Assembly (NCBI RefSeq): GCF_004335005.1
Contig: NZ_RQRT01000006.1
Span: forward strand, 1 to 64,000
Direction of reading: 5' to 3'
Length of the DNA: 64,000 bases
From: Paracoccus nototheniae
Lineage (GTDB): Bacteria > Pseudomonadota > Alphaproteobacteria > Rhodobacterales > Rhodobacteraceae
In this document: positions 9,963 through 19,639 of the stretch, in pieces
How positions within the stretch are numbered: position 1 is the stretch's first letter
How the letters are laid out: each line of letters starts with the position of its first letter
The notes under the pieces: generated by a model
What the model was told of the DNA's origin: nothing
What the model saw: only the letters and a program-made list of their open reading frames with translations
The model's database searches: none
Position numbers and translations under genes: made by a program

Positions 9963-10894
9963 TCGACCACCGCCCCGGCAAGCAGATCACCCCGCCGGGC
10001 CCCCGCCTGCGCCGCGATCCGGCCCCTTCGCGGCTGAAATACCGGCTGGAGCGGATGTGGCTGAAGCCCTTTTACCGCCGGGTGCTGCGGCTTGGCCTGC
10101 CCGCGTTTGTGGTGGCGATGATCGCAGGCGTCTGGCTGTCGGACGAGGATCGCCGCGCCACCCTGACCGACAGTGTCGGCTCGGTCGTGGCCGAGGTTCA
10201 GAGCCGCGACGAATTTCAGGTCCGGGTCATGACGATCGAGGGTGCCTCGCCTGTCGTGGACCGGGCCTTGCGGGCGATGCTGCCGGTCGATCTGCCGGCC
10301 TCCAGCTTTGACATCGATCTGGCGGCCCTGCGCCTGCAGGTGATGCAGCTGGATGCGATCGAGACGATCGATCTGCGCATCAAGCCGGGCGGCATTCTGT
10401 CGGCGGTGGTCAAGGAACGCGAACCCGCGATCCTGTGGCGCCATGCGCGCGGCATCGACATGCTGGACGCGGGCGGCCACCGGGTGGCGTCGGTCACCTC
10501 GCGCGAGGTGCGCCCCGAGCTGCCGATGATCTCGGGCGAGGGGGCGGATTTGGCCACTGCCGAGGCGATGGCCCTGTTCGATGCGGCCGGGCCGATCCTG
10601 CCCCGGGTGCGCGGGCTGGTCCGGCGAGGCGAACGGCGGTGGGATCTGGTGCTGGACTTCGGCCAGCGCATCATGCTGCCCGAAAAGGGCGCCGTGATCG
10701 CGCTGGAGGCCGCCATCGCGATGGACCGGGCCGAGGATATGCTGGGCCGCGACATCGTCGCCGTCGATCTGCGCGATCCGCAGCGCCCGGTCCTGAGGCT
10801 GGGGATCGACGCGCGCAACACGATCCGGACCGCGCGCGGCCTGCCCCTGCTGGGGCCGGATGGCAGCGTGCTGCCCGAAGAGACCGAAGGCTGA
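9950..10894 (+). CDS. ftsQ: Cell division protein FtsQ
   Basis: A 314-residue single-pass membrane protein of the divisome core (FtsQ-FtsB-FtsL). The basic cytoplasmic N-terminus (about 35 residues) is followed by one membrane segment (LGLPAFVVAMIAGVWL), a POTRA domain starting around FQVRVMTIEGAS, and the FtsQ beta domain to the C-terminus. I chose the GTG at 9950 because AAAGGA lies 7 bases upstream; an in-frame ATG at 9929 would lengthen the overlap with ddl. The overlap indicates coupled translation with ddl. Confidence 0.9.
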   Translation: MPIVIDHRPGKQITPPGPRLRRDPAPSRLKYRLERMWLKPFYRRVLRLGLPAFVVAMIAGVWLSDEDRRATLTDSVGSVVAEVQSRDEFQVRVMTIEGASPVVDRALRAMLPVDLPASSFDIDLAALRLQVMQLDAIETIDLRIKPGGILSAVVKEREPAILWRHARGIDMLDAGGHRVASVTSREVRPELPMISGEGADLATAEAMALFDAAGPILPRVRGLVRRGERRWDLVLDFGQRIMLPEKGAVIALEAAIAMDRAEDMLGRDIVAVDLRDPQRPVLRLGIDARNTIRTARGLPLLGPDGSVLPEETEG

Positions 10895-10918
10895 GAGAGA
10901 CAAGGGAGGGAACGGCGA

Positions 10919-12253
10919 ATGACAGATCTGTATCACACGCAACGCGCCATGCGGAACATGCGCCGGGCCGCCCTGCAGCGGGGCGTCATCGGCATTCTGG
11001 ACATCGGCACGTCCAAGATCGCCTGTCTGGTGCTGCGTTTCGACGGCACCGGCACATTCCGGGAAACCGATGGCGTCGGTCCGATGGCCGGACAGGTGAA
11101 TTTCCGCGTGATCGGCGCGGCCTCGACCCGCTCGCGCGGCATGCGGCGCGGCGAGATCGAGACGATGGCCGAAACCGAACGTGCGATCCGCACCGTCGTC
11201 GCCGCCGCGCAGAAGGTGGCGGGCGTGCGGGTCGATCACGTCATCGCCTGCCTGTCGGGCGGGCGCCCCGCCTCCTATGGGCTGGCCGGAGAGATCACGC
11301 TGGCCTCGGGCAAGGTCGGCGAACATGACATCGCGCAGGCCCTGGCCGCCTGCGAGCCGCCCGATTTCGGGCGCGGCCGCGAGGTGCTGCACGCGCAGCC
11401 GGTGAATTTCGCCGTGGACAACCGCAGCAATCTGGCCGATCCGCGCGACCATCTGGGCAACAAGCTGTTTTGCGACATGCATGTGCTGACGGTCGATGGC
11501 GATGCGATCGGCAATCTGGTGCAATGCATCCGGCGCTGCGATCTGGAACTGGCGGGCATCGCCTCGGCGCCCTATGCCTCGGCCCGCGCCAGCCTTGTCG
11601 AGGATGAACAGGAACTGGGCGCCGCCTGCATCGATTTCGGCGGCGGCGGCACCGGCGTGTCGATCTTTATCAAAAAGCACATGATCTTTTCGGACCATGT
11701 GCCGATCGGCGGCAATCTGGTCACGCAGGACATCTCTCAGGGGTTGCGGGTCAGCCTGCCGATGGCCGAACGGCTGAAAACCCTGAATGGCGGGGTCGAG
11801 GCGACGGGCCGCGACGATCGCGACATGATCGATGTCGGCGGCGAGACCGGCGATTGGGAGGCCGACCGCCGTCAGGTCAGCCGCGCCGACGTGATCGGCG
11901 TCATGCGCCCGCGGGTCGAGGAGATTTTGGAACATGTCCGCGAGGTGCTGGATGCGGCGGGCTTTGACTGGATGCCCAGCCAGCAGATCGTGCTGACCGG
12001 CGGTGCCAGCCAGATCCCCGGACTGGACGGGCTGGCGGCGCGAATCCTGGGGCCGAATGTCCGTTGCGGACGGCCCATGCGCATCGACGGGCTGGCCCAT
12101 CAGCTGACCGATCCCAGCTTTTCCAGCGCCGTGGGGCTGGCTTTGTTCGCGGCCCATCCACAGGACGAATGGTGGGATTTCGAAATGCCCGCCGACCGCT
12201 ATCCGGCCCGCAGCCTGCGCCGCGCCTATAGGTGGTTTAAAAACAACTGGTAA
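10919..12253 (+). CDS. ftsA: Cell division protein FtsA
   Basis: A 444-residue actin-like ATPase that anchors FtsZ to the membrane. It shows the phosphate-1 motif LDIGTSKIACLVLR, the 1C domain, ACIDFGGGGTGVSIF (phosphate 2), LTGGASQIPG near residue 360, and a C-terminal amphipathic membrane-targeting helix ending in YRWFKNNW. A strong GGGAGGGAA Shine-Dalgarno precedes the ATG. It is 24 bases from ftsQ and 221 bases from ftsZ. Confidence 0.95.
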   Translation: MTDLYHTQRAMRNMRRAALQRGVIGILDIGTSKIACLVLRFDGTGTFRETDGVGPMAGQVNFRVIGAASTRSRGMRRGEIETMAETERAIRTVVAAAQKVAGVRVDHVIACLSGGRPASYGLAGEITLASGKVGEHDIAQALAACEPPDFGRGREVLHAQPVNFAVDNRSNLADPRDHLGNKLFCDMHVLTVDGDAIGNLVQCIRRCDLELAGIASAPYASARASLVEDEQELGAACIDFGGGGTGVSIFIKKHMIFSDHVPIGGNLVTQDISQGLRVSLPMAERLKTLNGGVEATGRDDRDMIDVGGETGDWEADRRQVSRADVIGVMRPRVEEILEHVREVLDAAGFDWMPSQQIVLTGGASQIPGLDGLAARILGPNVRCGRPMRIDGLAHQLTDPSFSSAVGLALFAAHPQDEWWDFEMPADRYPARSLRRAYRWFKNNW

Positions 12254-12474
12254 GTTCGATTTCAGCGAATAGGGGTCCGTGGGGCAGTCGCCACCATATT
12301 CAGCGGCTATGGCAAGATACCGCCTATACTCGCGCATATCAGGCCCATATTTTGCGATTTCTTAACCTTTTCGGGTGACGCAACCGGCCCGAATGAGTAG
12401 CATGACAGTTAAACAAAGGGATTCGAGCGGGACACCCGCGCCCCAAGCCGAAGCAGCGAAAACAGGCGGACAAC

Positions 12475-14052
12475 ATGAACCTCAATCTGATGATGAACGA
12501 CGAAGAAGAGCTGAAGCCGCGCATCACCGTTTTCGGTGTCGGGGGTGCGGGCGGCAACGCGGTCAACAACATGATCTCGAAGCAGCTCGACGGGGTCGAA
12601 TTCGTGGTCGCCAATACCGACGCGCAGGCCCTGCAGCAGTCGCGGGCGACCTCGCGCATCCAGATGGGTCCGAAGGTGACCGAGGGTCTGGGCGCGGGCG
12701 CCAAGCCCACGATCGGCGCCAAGGCCGCCGAAGAGACCATCGAGGACATCGTTGATCACCTGATGGGCGCGCATATGTGCTTCATCACCGCCGGCATGGG
12801 CGGCGGCACCGGTACCGGTGCCGCCCCGATCATCGCGCAGGCCGCGCGCGAGATGGGCATCCTGACCGTCGGCGTCGTGACCAAGCCTTTCCAGTTCGAA
12901 GGCACCAAGCGGATGCGTCAGGCTGAAGAGGGCGTCGAAGCCCTGCAGAAGGTCGTCGATACGCTGATCATCATCCCCAACCAGAACCTGTTCCGGCTGG
13001 CGAACGAGAAAACCACCTTTACCGATGCCTTCGCGATGGCCGATGACGTGCTGTATCAGGGCGTCAAGGGCGTGACCGACCTGATGGTGCGTCCCGGCCT
13101 GATCAACCTGGACTTTGCCGACGTGCGCGCGGTGATGGACGAGATGGGCAAGGCGATGATGGGCACCGGCGAAGCCTCGGGCGAGAACCGCGCCCAGGAA
13201 GCCGCCGAACGCGCCATCGCCAACCCGCTGCTGGACGAGATCAGCCTGAACGGCGCCCGTGGCGTGCTGATCAACATCACCGGCGGCTATGACATGACCC
13301 TGTTCGAGCTGGACGAGGCCGCCAATGTCATCCGCGACAAGGTCGACAGCGATGCCAACATCATCGTCGGCTCGACCCTGGATCCGGATATGGACGGCGC
13401 GATCCGCGTCTCGGTCGTGGCCACCGGCATCGATGCCGCTGTGGCGGTTGCCGAAACGCCCTCGCCCCGTCGCAGCATGGCGGCGCCGCTGACGCAGAAC
13501 CCCTCGGTCGCCCATGCAGGGCAGGACGAGCCGCAGATGCCGCCCCGCCGCGTGCCCGCACCCGCCATCCCCTCGGAAGCGCAGGCGCCTGCGTCGCGCG
13601 CCGAAGAGGACATGCCCCAGCCCGCCTATCAGCCGCGCGACACGGCGCGTCAGACGGCGGTGCGGATCGATGACGATGCCTCGGCCTTCGTCGCGCCCCG
13701 CTCGACCGGCGCCCGTGCCGGTCAGCCCGCCCCCGAGGTGATGGAGCGTCTGCGCCGCGCGGTGGACAATCACGGTCGCAGCACGCCCGCCGCCGCCGCC
13801 CCGCAGGCGCCGCAGCCCGCACCGGCCCCCAACAGCCGCATGAGCGGTCTGGGCCGCATGCTGGAACGCATGGCCGGTCACGGGGAATCGGGCGGGCAAA
13901 AGCCCGGCGCCTCGTCCATCGCGGAACGCGTGAACGAGCGTGTGGCGACCCGCGCCCGCCAGCAGGATGCCGATTTCGACGATCTAGCCAGCCCCGACAG
14001 CGGCAAGGACAATGTCGAGATCCCGGCCTTTCTGCGCCGTCAGGCCAACTGA
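12475..14052 (+). CDS. ftsZ: Cell division protein FtsZ
   Basis: A 525-residue tubulin-like GTPase that polymerises into the Z-ring. The N-terminus has [12 protein letters not shown], the tubulin signature [10 protein letters not shown] lies near residue 105, and the T7 loop region has [11 protein letters not shown]. The globular core ends near residue 320. A long Pro/Ala/Arg-rich linker of about 190 residues follows, then the conserved C-terminal peptide [11 protein letters not shown] that binds FtsA. The extended linker is typical of alphaproteobacterial FtsZ. The 221-base leader before the gene could hold its own promoter; I see no convincing -35/-10 pair in it. Confidence 0.96.
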   Translation: MNLNLMMNDEEELKPRITVFGVGGAGGNAVNNMISKQLDGVEFVVANTDAQALQQSRATSRIQMGPKVTEGLGAGAKPTIGAKAAEETIEDIVDHLMGAHMCFITAGMGGGTGTGAAPIIAQAAREMGILTVGVVTKPFQFEGTKRMRQAEEGVEALQKVVDTLIIIPNQNLFRLANEKTTFTDAFAMADDVLYQGVKGVTDLMVRPGLINLDFADVRAVMDEMGKAMMGTGEASGENRAQEAAERAIANPLLDEISLNGARGVLINITGGYDMTLFELDEAANVIRDKVDSDANIIVGSTLDPDMDGAIRVSVVATGIDAAVAVAETPSPRRSMAAPLTQNPSVAHAGQDEPQMPPRRVPAPAIPSEAQAPASRAEEDMPQPAYQPRDTARQTAVRIDDDASAFVAPRSTGARAGQPAPEVMERLRRAVDNHGRSTPAAAAPQAPQPAPAPNSRMSGLGRMLERMAGHGESGGQKPGASSIAERVNERVATRARQQDADFDDLASPDSGKDNVEIPAFLRRQAN

Positions 14053-14084
14053 TCCGGTTCACGAAACCGGCACATCCCAACCCG

Positions 14085-14114
14085 AAAGGGGCCGCGTCAC
14101 GCGGCCCCTTTTTC
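14085..14114 (+). terminator. Rho-independent terminator of ftsZ
   Basis: AAAGGGGCCGCG (14085-14096) and CGCGGCCCCTTT (14100-14111) form a perfect 12-bp stem with a 3-base loop (TCA) and five T in a row at 14109-14113. It begins 33 bases after the ftsZ stop and should separate the fts operon from lpxC. Confidence 0.9.
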
Positions 14115-14282
14115 GTTTGTTTGCCGGGATTTGCGCCAGATGGTCGGGGGATTGTTGCAGGGCCGGGGGGGAATGTTTCACCCCGTCACAAAACGTTAAT
14201 TGAATGCGGGGGCCGGCGGGCCTAGCTGAACTGAGACGCGGCACGATGCCGACAGACGACTTATCCGGAAGGCAGGCAGATC

Positions 14283-15218
14283 ATGCAGGCGACGCTGAAA
14301 GACAAGGTGACATTCACGGGCGTGGGGCTGCATTCCGGCGCCTCTGTCCGGCTGACCATTCACCCCGCGCGTCCCGGCCATGGCATCGTCTTCCGCCGCA
14401 CCGACCTGACCCCTGCCGTCGACATCCCCGCCATGTGGGATCATGTGACGCCGTCCAAGCTGTGCACGCTGCTGGACAATGGCAAGGGCGTGACCCTGTC
14501 CACCGTCGAACATGTGATGGCCGCGCTGGCCGGGACCGGCATCCACAATGCGCTGGTCACCGTGGACGGCCCCGAGATCCCGATCCTGGACGGCTCTGCC
14601 GCGCCTTTCGTCGATGGCATCATGGAGACCGGCATCCAGCGTCAGTCGGCCCCGCTGCGGGCGATCCGCGTTCTGCGCACGGTCGAAGTGCGCGAGGGCG
14701 AGGCGTTCGCCCGCCTGTCGCCCGCCGACCATCTGCAGATCGATTTCCAGATCGATTTCACCGATGCGGCCATCGGCCATCAGGAAAAGCGGCTGGACAT
14801 GGCCAATGGCGCCTTCCTGCGCGAACTGGCCGACAGCCGGACATTCTGCCGCGCCTCGGATGTCGAGATCATGCGCCGCAACGGCCTGGCGCTTGGCGGC
14901 ACCTATCTGAACGCCGTCGTCGTCGATGGCGAACAGATCCTGACGCCCGGCGGTCTGCGCCACGCGGACGAGGCCGTGCGTCACAAGATGCTGGACGCCA
15001 CCGGCGATCTGGCGCTGGCGGGCGCGCCGCTGCTGGCCCGCTATACCGGCCACCGTGCGGGTCATGCGATGACCAACCGCCTGCTGCGGGCGCTGTTTGC
15101 CGATCCGACCGCCTGGCGGTGGGAACTGTGCACCCCCGAGCTGGAGGGTCGCCTGCCCGGCGCGGGCGTGGCCGATTACGCCCGCGACAGCGTGGCCATC
15201 GCCATCGCCGCCGAATAA
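14283..15218 (+). CDS. lpxC: UDP-3-O-acyl-N-acetylglucosamine deacetylase
   Basis: A 311-residue zinc enzyme that catalyses the committed step of lipid A synthesis in the cytoplasm. It begins with TLKDKVTFTGVGLHSG. The zinc ligands are in STVEHVMAAL (His) and in HKMLDATGDLAL (His and Asp). The catalytic His is in GHRAGHAMTNRLL. The length is normal. It follows ftsZ as in most alphaproteobacteria but behind a strong terminator, so it likely has its own promoter in 14115-14282. Confidence 0.95.
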   Translation: MQATLKDKVTFTGVGLHSGASVRLTIHPARPGHGIVFRRTDLTPAVDIPAMWDHVTPSKLCTLLDNGKGVTLSTVEHVMAALAGTGIHNALVTVDGPEIPILDGSAAPFVDGIMETGIQRQSAPLRAIRVLRTVEVREGEAFARLSPADHLQIDFQIDFTDAAIGHQEKRLDMANGAFLRELADSRTFCRASDVEIMRRNGLALGGTYLNAVVVDGEQILTPGGLRHADEAVRHKMLDATGDLALAGAPLLARYTGHRAGHAMTNRLLRALFADPTAWRWELCTPELEGRLPGAGVADYARDSVAIAIAAE

Positions 15219-15237
15219 GGTGCCGTGCCCTGTCATC

Positions 15238-15269
15238 CGCCCCGGCCGCCCTGCGGCGCCGGGGCGTTT
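15238..15269 (+). terminator. Probable terminator of lpxC
   Basis: CGCCCCGGC (15238-15246) pairs with GCCGGGGCG (15258-15266), with an 11-base loop that can partly pair further, followed by TTT. It starts 20 bases after the lpxC stop codon. The short T-run lowers confidence. Confidence 0.7.
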
Positions 15270-15389
15270 CCTTGCCGGCGGAATTCAACAGATTGCCATT
15301 TTGCGCCCCCTGATGTTCTGTGCTAGAGGATGCCGGCACTGCGGACCTCTGGGGATGCAGGGCGGCGACAATCGTAGGGCAGGGTGAAT

Positions 15390-16238
15390 ATGGCGGGCGC
15401 AAAAATCTCGGCTCGGGTGATGGCTGCGGCGCTGGCGGGTCTTGTTCTGGCAGGCTGCGCAGGCAACCGCGATTCGGGCCTGAGAGAGAATCTGGACCGA
15501 TACACCGCCGAGGACATCTACAAGCGCGGCGAGTTCGAGCTGGAGAACAGCGGCAAACCCGAAGACGCGGTCTTTTATTTCAGCGAGATCGAGCGGCTGT
15601 ATCCCTATTCCGAATGGGCCAAGCGGGCGCTGATCATGCAGGCCTATGGCAACCATCGCGCGGGCAATTACGAAGAGGCGCGGGGCGCGGCTCAGCGTTT
15701 TCTGGACAGCTATCCCGGTGACGAGGATGCGGCCTATGCGCAATATCTGCTGGCCTTGTCCTATTACGACCAGATCGACGACGTGGGCCGCGATCAGGGC
15801 CTGACCTTTCAGGCGCTGCAGGGGCTGCGAACGGTGATCGAACAGTATCCCGACAGCGAATATGCGCGCAGCTCGATCCTGAAATTCGATCTGGCCTTTG
15901 ACCATCTGGCCGCCAAGGAAATGGAGATCGGGCGCTATTACCTGAAACAGGGTCATTACGCCGCGTCCGTGAACCGCTTCCGCGTCGTGGTCGAGGAATT
16001 CCAGACCACCACCCAGACCCCCGAGGCGCTGCTGCGTCTGGTCGAGGCCTATCTGGCGCTTGGCCTGCTGGACGAGGCGCAGACGGCGGGCGCGATTCTG
16101 GGCCACAATTTCCAGTCCTCGCCCTTCTATGACGACGCCTTCCGCCAGCTGCGCGGACGGGGTCTGTCGGCCGAGGTGCAGGGTGACAGCTGGCTGACCA
16201 ATGTCTATCGCCAGACCGTTCAGGGACGCTGGCTGTAA
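15390..16238 (+). CDS. bamD: Outer membrane protein assembly factor BamD
   Basis: A 282-residue outer membrane lipoprotein of the BAM complex, which inserts beta-barrel proteins. The signal ends in the lipobox LAGC (lipidated Cys23). The rest is helical with TPR motifs, for example DIYKRGEFELENSGKPEDAV, RLYPYSEWAKRALIMQAY and YPDSEYARSSILKFDLAFDHLA, which are typical BamD segments. I chose the ATG at 15390 with AGGG at 15381-15384; a GTG two codons earlier is possible. The MipA-type barrel in this window would be one of its clients. Confidence 0.93.
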   Translation: MAGAKISARVMAAALAGLVLAGCAGNRDSGLRENLDRYTAEDIYKRGEFELENSGKPEDAVFYFSEIERLYPYSEWAKRALIMQAYGNHRAGNYEEARGAAQRFLDSYPGDEDAAYAQYLLALSYYDQIDDVGRDQGLTFQALQGLRTVIEQYPDSEYARSSILKFDLAFDHLAAKEMEIGRYYLKQGHYAASVNRFRVVVEEFQTTTQTPEALLRLVEAYLALGLLDEAQTAGAILGHNFQSSPFYDDAFRQLRGRGLSAEVQGDSWLTNVYRQTVQGRWL

Positions 16239-16263
16239 TGCAGTCCCGGCACTGCGCCGCCCC

Positions 16264-17910
16264 GTGCTGAGATCGCTGGACATCCGCGACATGCTGCTGA
16301 TCCAGCGGCTGGACCTGTCCTTTGGACCGGGCCTGAACGTGCTGACCGGCGAGACCGGGGCGGGCAAGTCGATCCTGCTGGATTGTCTGGGCTTTGTGCT
16401 GGGCTGGCGGTCGCGCGCCGAACTGGTCCGTCAGGGCGCCCAGCAGGGCGAGGTTCAGGCGGTCTTCGATCTGCCCGACGCCCATCCCGCCCATGCCATC
16501 CTGTCCGAGGCCGGGATCACCATCGACGAGGGCGAGCTGATCCTGCGCCGGGTGAACGGTCTGGACGGGCGCAAGACGGGCTGGGTCAACGACCGCCGCG
16601 TGTCGGGCGAGGTGCTGCGGCAACTGTCCGAGGTTCTGGTCGAACTGCACGGCCAGCATGACGACCGGGGTCTGTTGAATCCGCGCGGCCACCGGGTGCT
16701 GCTGGACGCATTCGGCGCGCTGGACACAGGCCCCGTCCGCGCCGCATGGACCGCCCGCCGCGAGGCGAACCGCGCGCTGACCGAGGCCGAGGCCGCCCTG
16801 ACCGCCGCCCGTCAGGAAGAGGAATATCTGCGCCACGCCGTGGCCGAACTGGACAAGCTGGCGCCCGAACCGGGCGAGGAACAGCGTCTGGACATCGCGC
16901 GGCGCGCCATGCAGGGCGCCGAACGCATTCGCGACGACGTGGCCCGTGCCCTGCAGATGCTGGGCAGCGATGGCGCCGAAAGCGCGATGGTCGATGCCGC
17001 CCGCTGGCTGGAAGGCGCCGCCGAACAGGCCGAGGGGCGGCTGGACGAACCCTTGGCGGCCCTGTCGCGCGCCCTGATCGAGCTGGGCGAGGCCACGCAG
17101 GGCATTGAGGATACTCTGCAGGCGCTGGATTTCGATCCCTCGGCGCTGGAAAACACCGAGGAGCGGCTGTTCGCCCTGCGCGCGCTGGCCCGCAAGCATG
17201 ACGTTCTGGCCGATGATCTGGCCGGGCTGGGCGAGCAGCTGCGCGACCGCCTTGGCCGCATCGATGCCGGAGAGGCGCAGATGACCACGCTGCGGGCCGA
17301 GGCCCGTGCCGCGGATCAGGCCTATGACGCCGCCGCCGCCGCGTTGACCGCCGCCCGCACCGCTGCAGCAGTGCGGCTGGATGCCGCCGTGACCGCCGAA
17401 CTGGTGCCGCTGAAGATGGAACGCGCGGTGTTTCTGACCGTGGTGTCGCCGTCCGATCCGGGGCCGGACGGGCGCGATACGGTGGCGTTCACCGTCGCCA
17501 CGAACCCCGGCGCGCCCTCGGGTCCGCTGGACAAGATCGCCTCGGGGGGCGAGCTGTCGCGGTTCCTGCTGGCGCTGAAGGTTTGTCTGGCGCAGGGCAA
17601 TGACGCGCTGGTGATGATCTTTGACGAGATCGACCGGGGTGTCGGCGGGGCGACCGCCGATGCCGTGGGTCGTCGCCTGCAGAATCTGGCCAATGGCGCG
17701 CAGGTTCTGGTCATCACCCATTCGCCGCAGGTCGCGGCCTTGGGGGCGGTCCATTTCCGGGTGTCGAAATCGGTGACCGACGGCATGACAACATCGACCG
17801 TGGTGGCGCTGTCCGAGGCCGATCGCGTCGCCGAGATCGCGCGGATGCTGGCAGGTGACCGGGTGACAGGTGCCGCGACCGAGGCCGCGCGGGCATTGCT
17901 GGACGGCTGA
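16264..17910 (+). CDS. recN: DNA repair protein RecN
   Basis: A 548-residue SMC-like ATPase for double-strand break repair. The N-terminal Walker A GETGAGKS is at residues 29-36. A central coiled coil rich in Ala, Glu and Arg follows (about 150-360), then the ABC signature region ASGGELSRFLLALK and Walker B VMIFDEIDRGVGG. I chose the GTG at 16264 since it yields the usual LRSLDIRDMLLI N-terminus; the Shine-Dalgarno is poor. It lies 25 bases after bamD, as is common in Rhodobacterales. No SOS box was recognised upstream. Confidence 0.93.
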   Translation: MLRSLDIRDMLLIQRLDLSFGPGLNVLTGETGAGKSILLDCLGFVLGWRSRAELVRQGAQQGEVQAVFDLPDAHPAHAILSEAGITIDEGELILRRVNGLDGRKTGWVNDRRVSGEVLRQLSEVLVELHGQHDDRGLLNPRGHRVLLDAFGALDTGPVRAAWTARREANRALTEAEAALTAARQEEEYLRHAVAELDKLAPEPGEEQRLDIARRAMQGAERIRDDVARALQMLGSDGAESAMVDAARWLEGAAEQAEGRLDEPLAALSRALIELGEATQGIEDTLQALDFDPSALENTEERLFALRALARKHDVLADDLAGLGEQLRDRLGRIDAGEAQMTTLRAEARAADQAYDAAAAALTAARTAAAVRLDAAVTAELVPLKMERAVFLTVVSPSDPGPDGRDTVAFTVATNPGAPSGPLDKIASGGELSRFLLALKVCLAQGNDALVMIFDEIDRGVGGATADAVGRRLQNLANGAQVLVITHSPQVAALGAVHFRVSKSVTDGMTTSTVVALSEADRVAEIARMLAGDRVTGAATEAARALLDG

Positions 17911-17913
17911 GCC

Positions 17914-18249
17914 CTAGTCCAGGATCTTGCCCGCCGGGCGCAGGATCGACCGGATAATGCCGCTGGCCGCCTCGATTCGGACCAGTTGGCCGTGAAGCAC
18001 CGCATAGATCTCGCCCTCGGGCGGCTCGGACAGGCCATAGCGACCCGGACGGGTGACGCGGTGCGTCTGGCCCTGCGGCGCGACGGCACCCACGGCGGGC
18101 AGGGGCCGCGCGGGACCGGCACAGTCCATCGTGCAGGCCACCAGCGCGTCAAGCCCGCGCGGCGATGGTGTGTTGGGGGCTGTCAGTGCGGCAAGACCCA
18201 TCATGGCCCCTGCCGCCGCAGCGGCAAAGGGGTGCAGCGGGGTCATCAT
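17914..18249 (-). CDS. Small exported protein, paralogue of 18366-18677
   Basis: A 111-residue protein with a hydrophobic N-terminal export signal (FAAAAAGAMMGLAALTAP). The C-terminal third, YAVLHGQLVRIEAASGIIRS, matches the neighbouring gene product (YAVVGGHLVRIEAASGKILS) almost residue for residue. This short beta module resembles the C-terminal module of RcnB-like periplasmic proteins, but I cannot assign a family. There is one CTMDC cysteine pair. An ATG at 18246 fits the GAGG site slightly better than 18249. It converges with recN, with 3 bases between the stops. Confidence 0.65.
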   Translation of the reverse strand: MMTPLHPFAAAAAGAMMGLAALTAPNTPSPRGLDALVACTMDCAGPARPLPAVGAVAPQGQTHRVTRPGRYGLSEPPEGEIYAVLHGQLVRIEAASGIIRSILRPAGKILD

Positions 18250-18316
18250 ATCCTCGGGTGGTTATGCCCTGCCAACCCGAGGCAGTGCTTTGGGTTCCCC
18301 GTCATCGGCGCATGGC

Positions 18317-18331
18317 GGTCATGCAATGACC
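18317..18331. promoter_or_regulatory. GGTCAT-N3-ATGACC palindrome between the paralogues
   Basis: GGTCAT (18317-18322), spacer GCA, ATGACC (18326-18331). A perfect interrupted palindrome 68 bases upstream of the start of the 17914-18249 gene and just behind the 3' end of its paralogue. A possible operator; the regulator is unknown. Confidence 0.4.
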
Positions 18332-18365
18332 TGCGCGCCTGTCAATCAGGCAGTGGGGCGGGGGT

Positions 18366-18677
18366 TCAGTCGGGCATCCGGGGCAGGGGGCGCAGGACGG
18401 ACAGGATCTTGCCGCTGGCCGCCTCGATCCGGACCAGATGGCCGCCCACGACCGCATAGCGGCTGCCGGGCAGGTCGGGACCAAGCCCCACCGCCCCCAG
18501 ATTGTCGATCATCTGAATGGTTGTGCTGTCGGGAATGTCGCCGACCATCGGCAGGGCGACGGCGGCGCGGACATGGTCCCCGGCCTCGGCCGGGGCGCCG
18601 ACGGGTCCGGTGAACAACGTGAAGGCAATCATCGCGACTGCGCATATCCCGCATGCGATGACGTTCCGGCTGTTCAT
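18366..18677 (-). CDS. Small exported protein, paralogue of 17914-18249
   Basis: A 103-residue protein starting at the ATG at 18677 with AAAGGCGG upstream. An N-terminal hydrophobic segment (NVIACGICAVAMIAFTLF) acts as signal peptide or anchor. The C-terminal 30 residues (SRYAVVGGHLVRIEAASGKI) are nearly identical in pattern to the product of the next gene, while the middle parts differ. The two genes are tandem on the same strand, 116 bases apart, suggesting duplication with divergence of the central part. Function unknown. Confidence 0.65.
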   Translation of the reverse strand: MNSRNVIACGICAVAMIAFTLFTGPVGAPAEAGDHVRAAVALPMVGDIPDSTTIQMIDNLGAVGLGPDLPGSRYAVVGGHLVRIEAASGKILSVLRPLPRMPD

Positions 18678-18769
18678 CTGGTCCGCCTTTTTGATCCCGT
18701 TCGCGATCCCCCAACTAGACAAATGTTAAATCGTTCCGCCCGGGTGGGCAATCCTCTAGCAGCGGCCCT

Positions 18770-19639
18770 CTAGGAGCGGCGGGCCTCGAAACGCGGCAGC
18801 ATGGCAGAAAAGTCACGCCCCCGCCCGTCCTCGTGCTGAACAAAGTCGCTGTAAAGCTGCCGGGCCAGCGCCCCCATCGGCGTGTCGGCCCCGGTCGAGC
18901 CTGCCGCCTGCTGGGACAGATCCAGATCCTTCAGCATCAGTTCCGCCGCAAAACCGGGCTTATAGCCGTGATCGGCGGGCGAGACGGGGCCCACCCCCGG
19001 CGCCGGGCAATAGGTGGTCATCGACCAGCTGGCCCCCGAGCTGGTGGATACGACATCGAACATCTTCTGCCGGTCCAGCCCCAGACTGTCGGCCAGCGCA
19101 AAAGCTTCGCAGGTGGCGATCATTGTTACGCCCAGGATCATGTTGTTGCAGATCTTGGCGGCCTGACCGGCACCGCTGTCGCCGCAATGGACGGTCTTTT
19201 GCCCCATCACGTCGAACAGGGGCTGCACGCGGGCCACATCCCCCACGCTGCCGCCGACCATGAAGGTCAGGGTGCCCGCCTGCGCGCCGCCGATCCCGCC
19301 CGAGACGGGGGCGTCCAGCGCGCCCAGACCGGCGGCGCGGGCCTGATCGGTCACCGCGCGGGCGCTGTCCACATCGACGGTCGAGCAATCGCACAGGATC
19401 GCACCGGGCCGCATGGCCGGGATGACCTGGCCTGCCACCGCGCGCAGGATCGCGCCGCTTGGCAGCATGGTGATGACCAGTTCAGCGTCCCGCGCGGCGT
19501 CTTCGGCGCCGGCCGCCATGGTGACGCCCGCAGGCGCCCCGGCGGCAGTGTCAAAGCCCGTCACCTGATGCCCGGCCGCCGCCAGATTGGCGGCCATCGG
19601 CGCGCCCATATTTCCCAGACCGATGAATCCGATCTTCAT
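18770..19639 (-). CDS. mmsB: 3-hydroxyisobutyrate dehydrogenase
   Basis: An 289-residue NAD-dependent dehydrogenase that oxidises 3-hydroxyisobutyrate to methylmalonate semialdehyde in valine breakdown. The Rossmann motif GFIGLGNMGAPMA is at the N-terminus, the substrate-binding DAPVSGGIGGAQAGTL segment is in the middle, and the catalytic Lys is in GAGQAAKICNNMILG. The ATG at 19639 overlaps the stop of the hydrolase gene (ATGA) and has GGGAGGG upstream. It is the last gene of the acyl-CoA dehydrogenase operon. Confidence 0.92.
   Translation of the reverse strand: MKIGFIGLGNMGAPMAANLAAAGHQVTGFDTAAGAPAGVTMAAGAEDAARDAELVITMLPSGAILRAVAGQVIPAMRPGAILCDCSTVDVDSARAVTDQARAAGLGALDAPVSGGIGGAQAGTLTFMVGGSVGDVARVQPLFDVMGQKTVHCGDSGAGQAAKICNNMILGVTMIATCEAFALADSLGLDRQKMFDVVSTSSGASWSMTTYCPAPGVGPVSPADHGYKPGFAAELMLKDLDLSQQAAGSTGADTPMGALARQLYSDFVQHEDGRGRDFSAMLPRFEARRS

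Noticed and set aside
9656-12337. Very long open frame (893 codons) antisense to ddl, ftsQ and ftsA
   Set aside because: It is a shadow caused by the high-GC third positions of the real genes; its product is low-complexity and matches no family.
12254-12474. CtrA boxes (TTAA-N7-TTAA) in the ftsZ leader
   Set aside because: Single TTAACC-like half sites occur but no pair with the right spacing.
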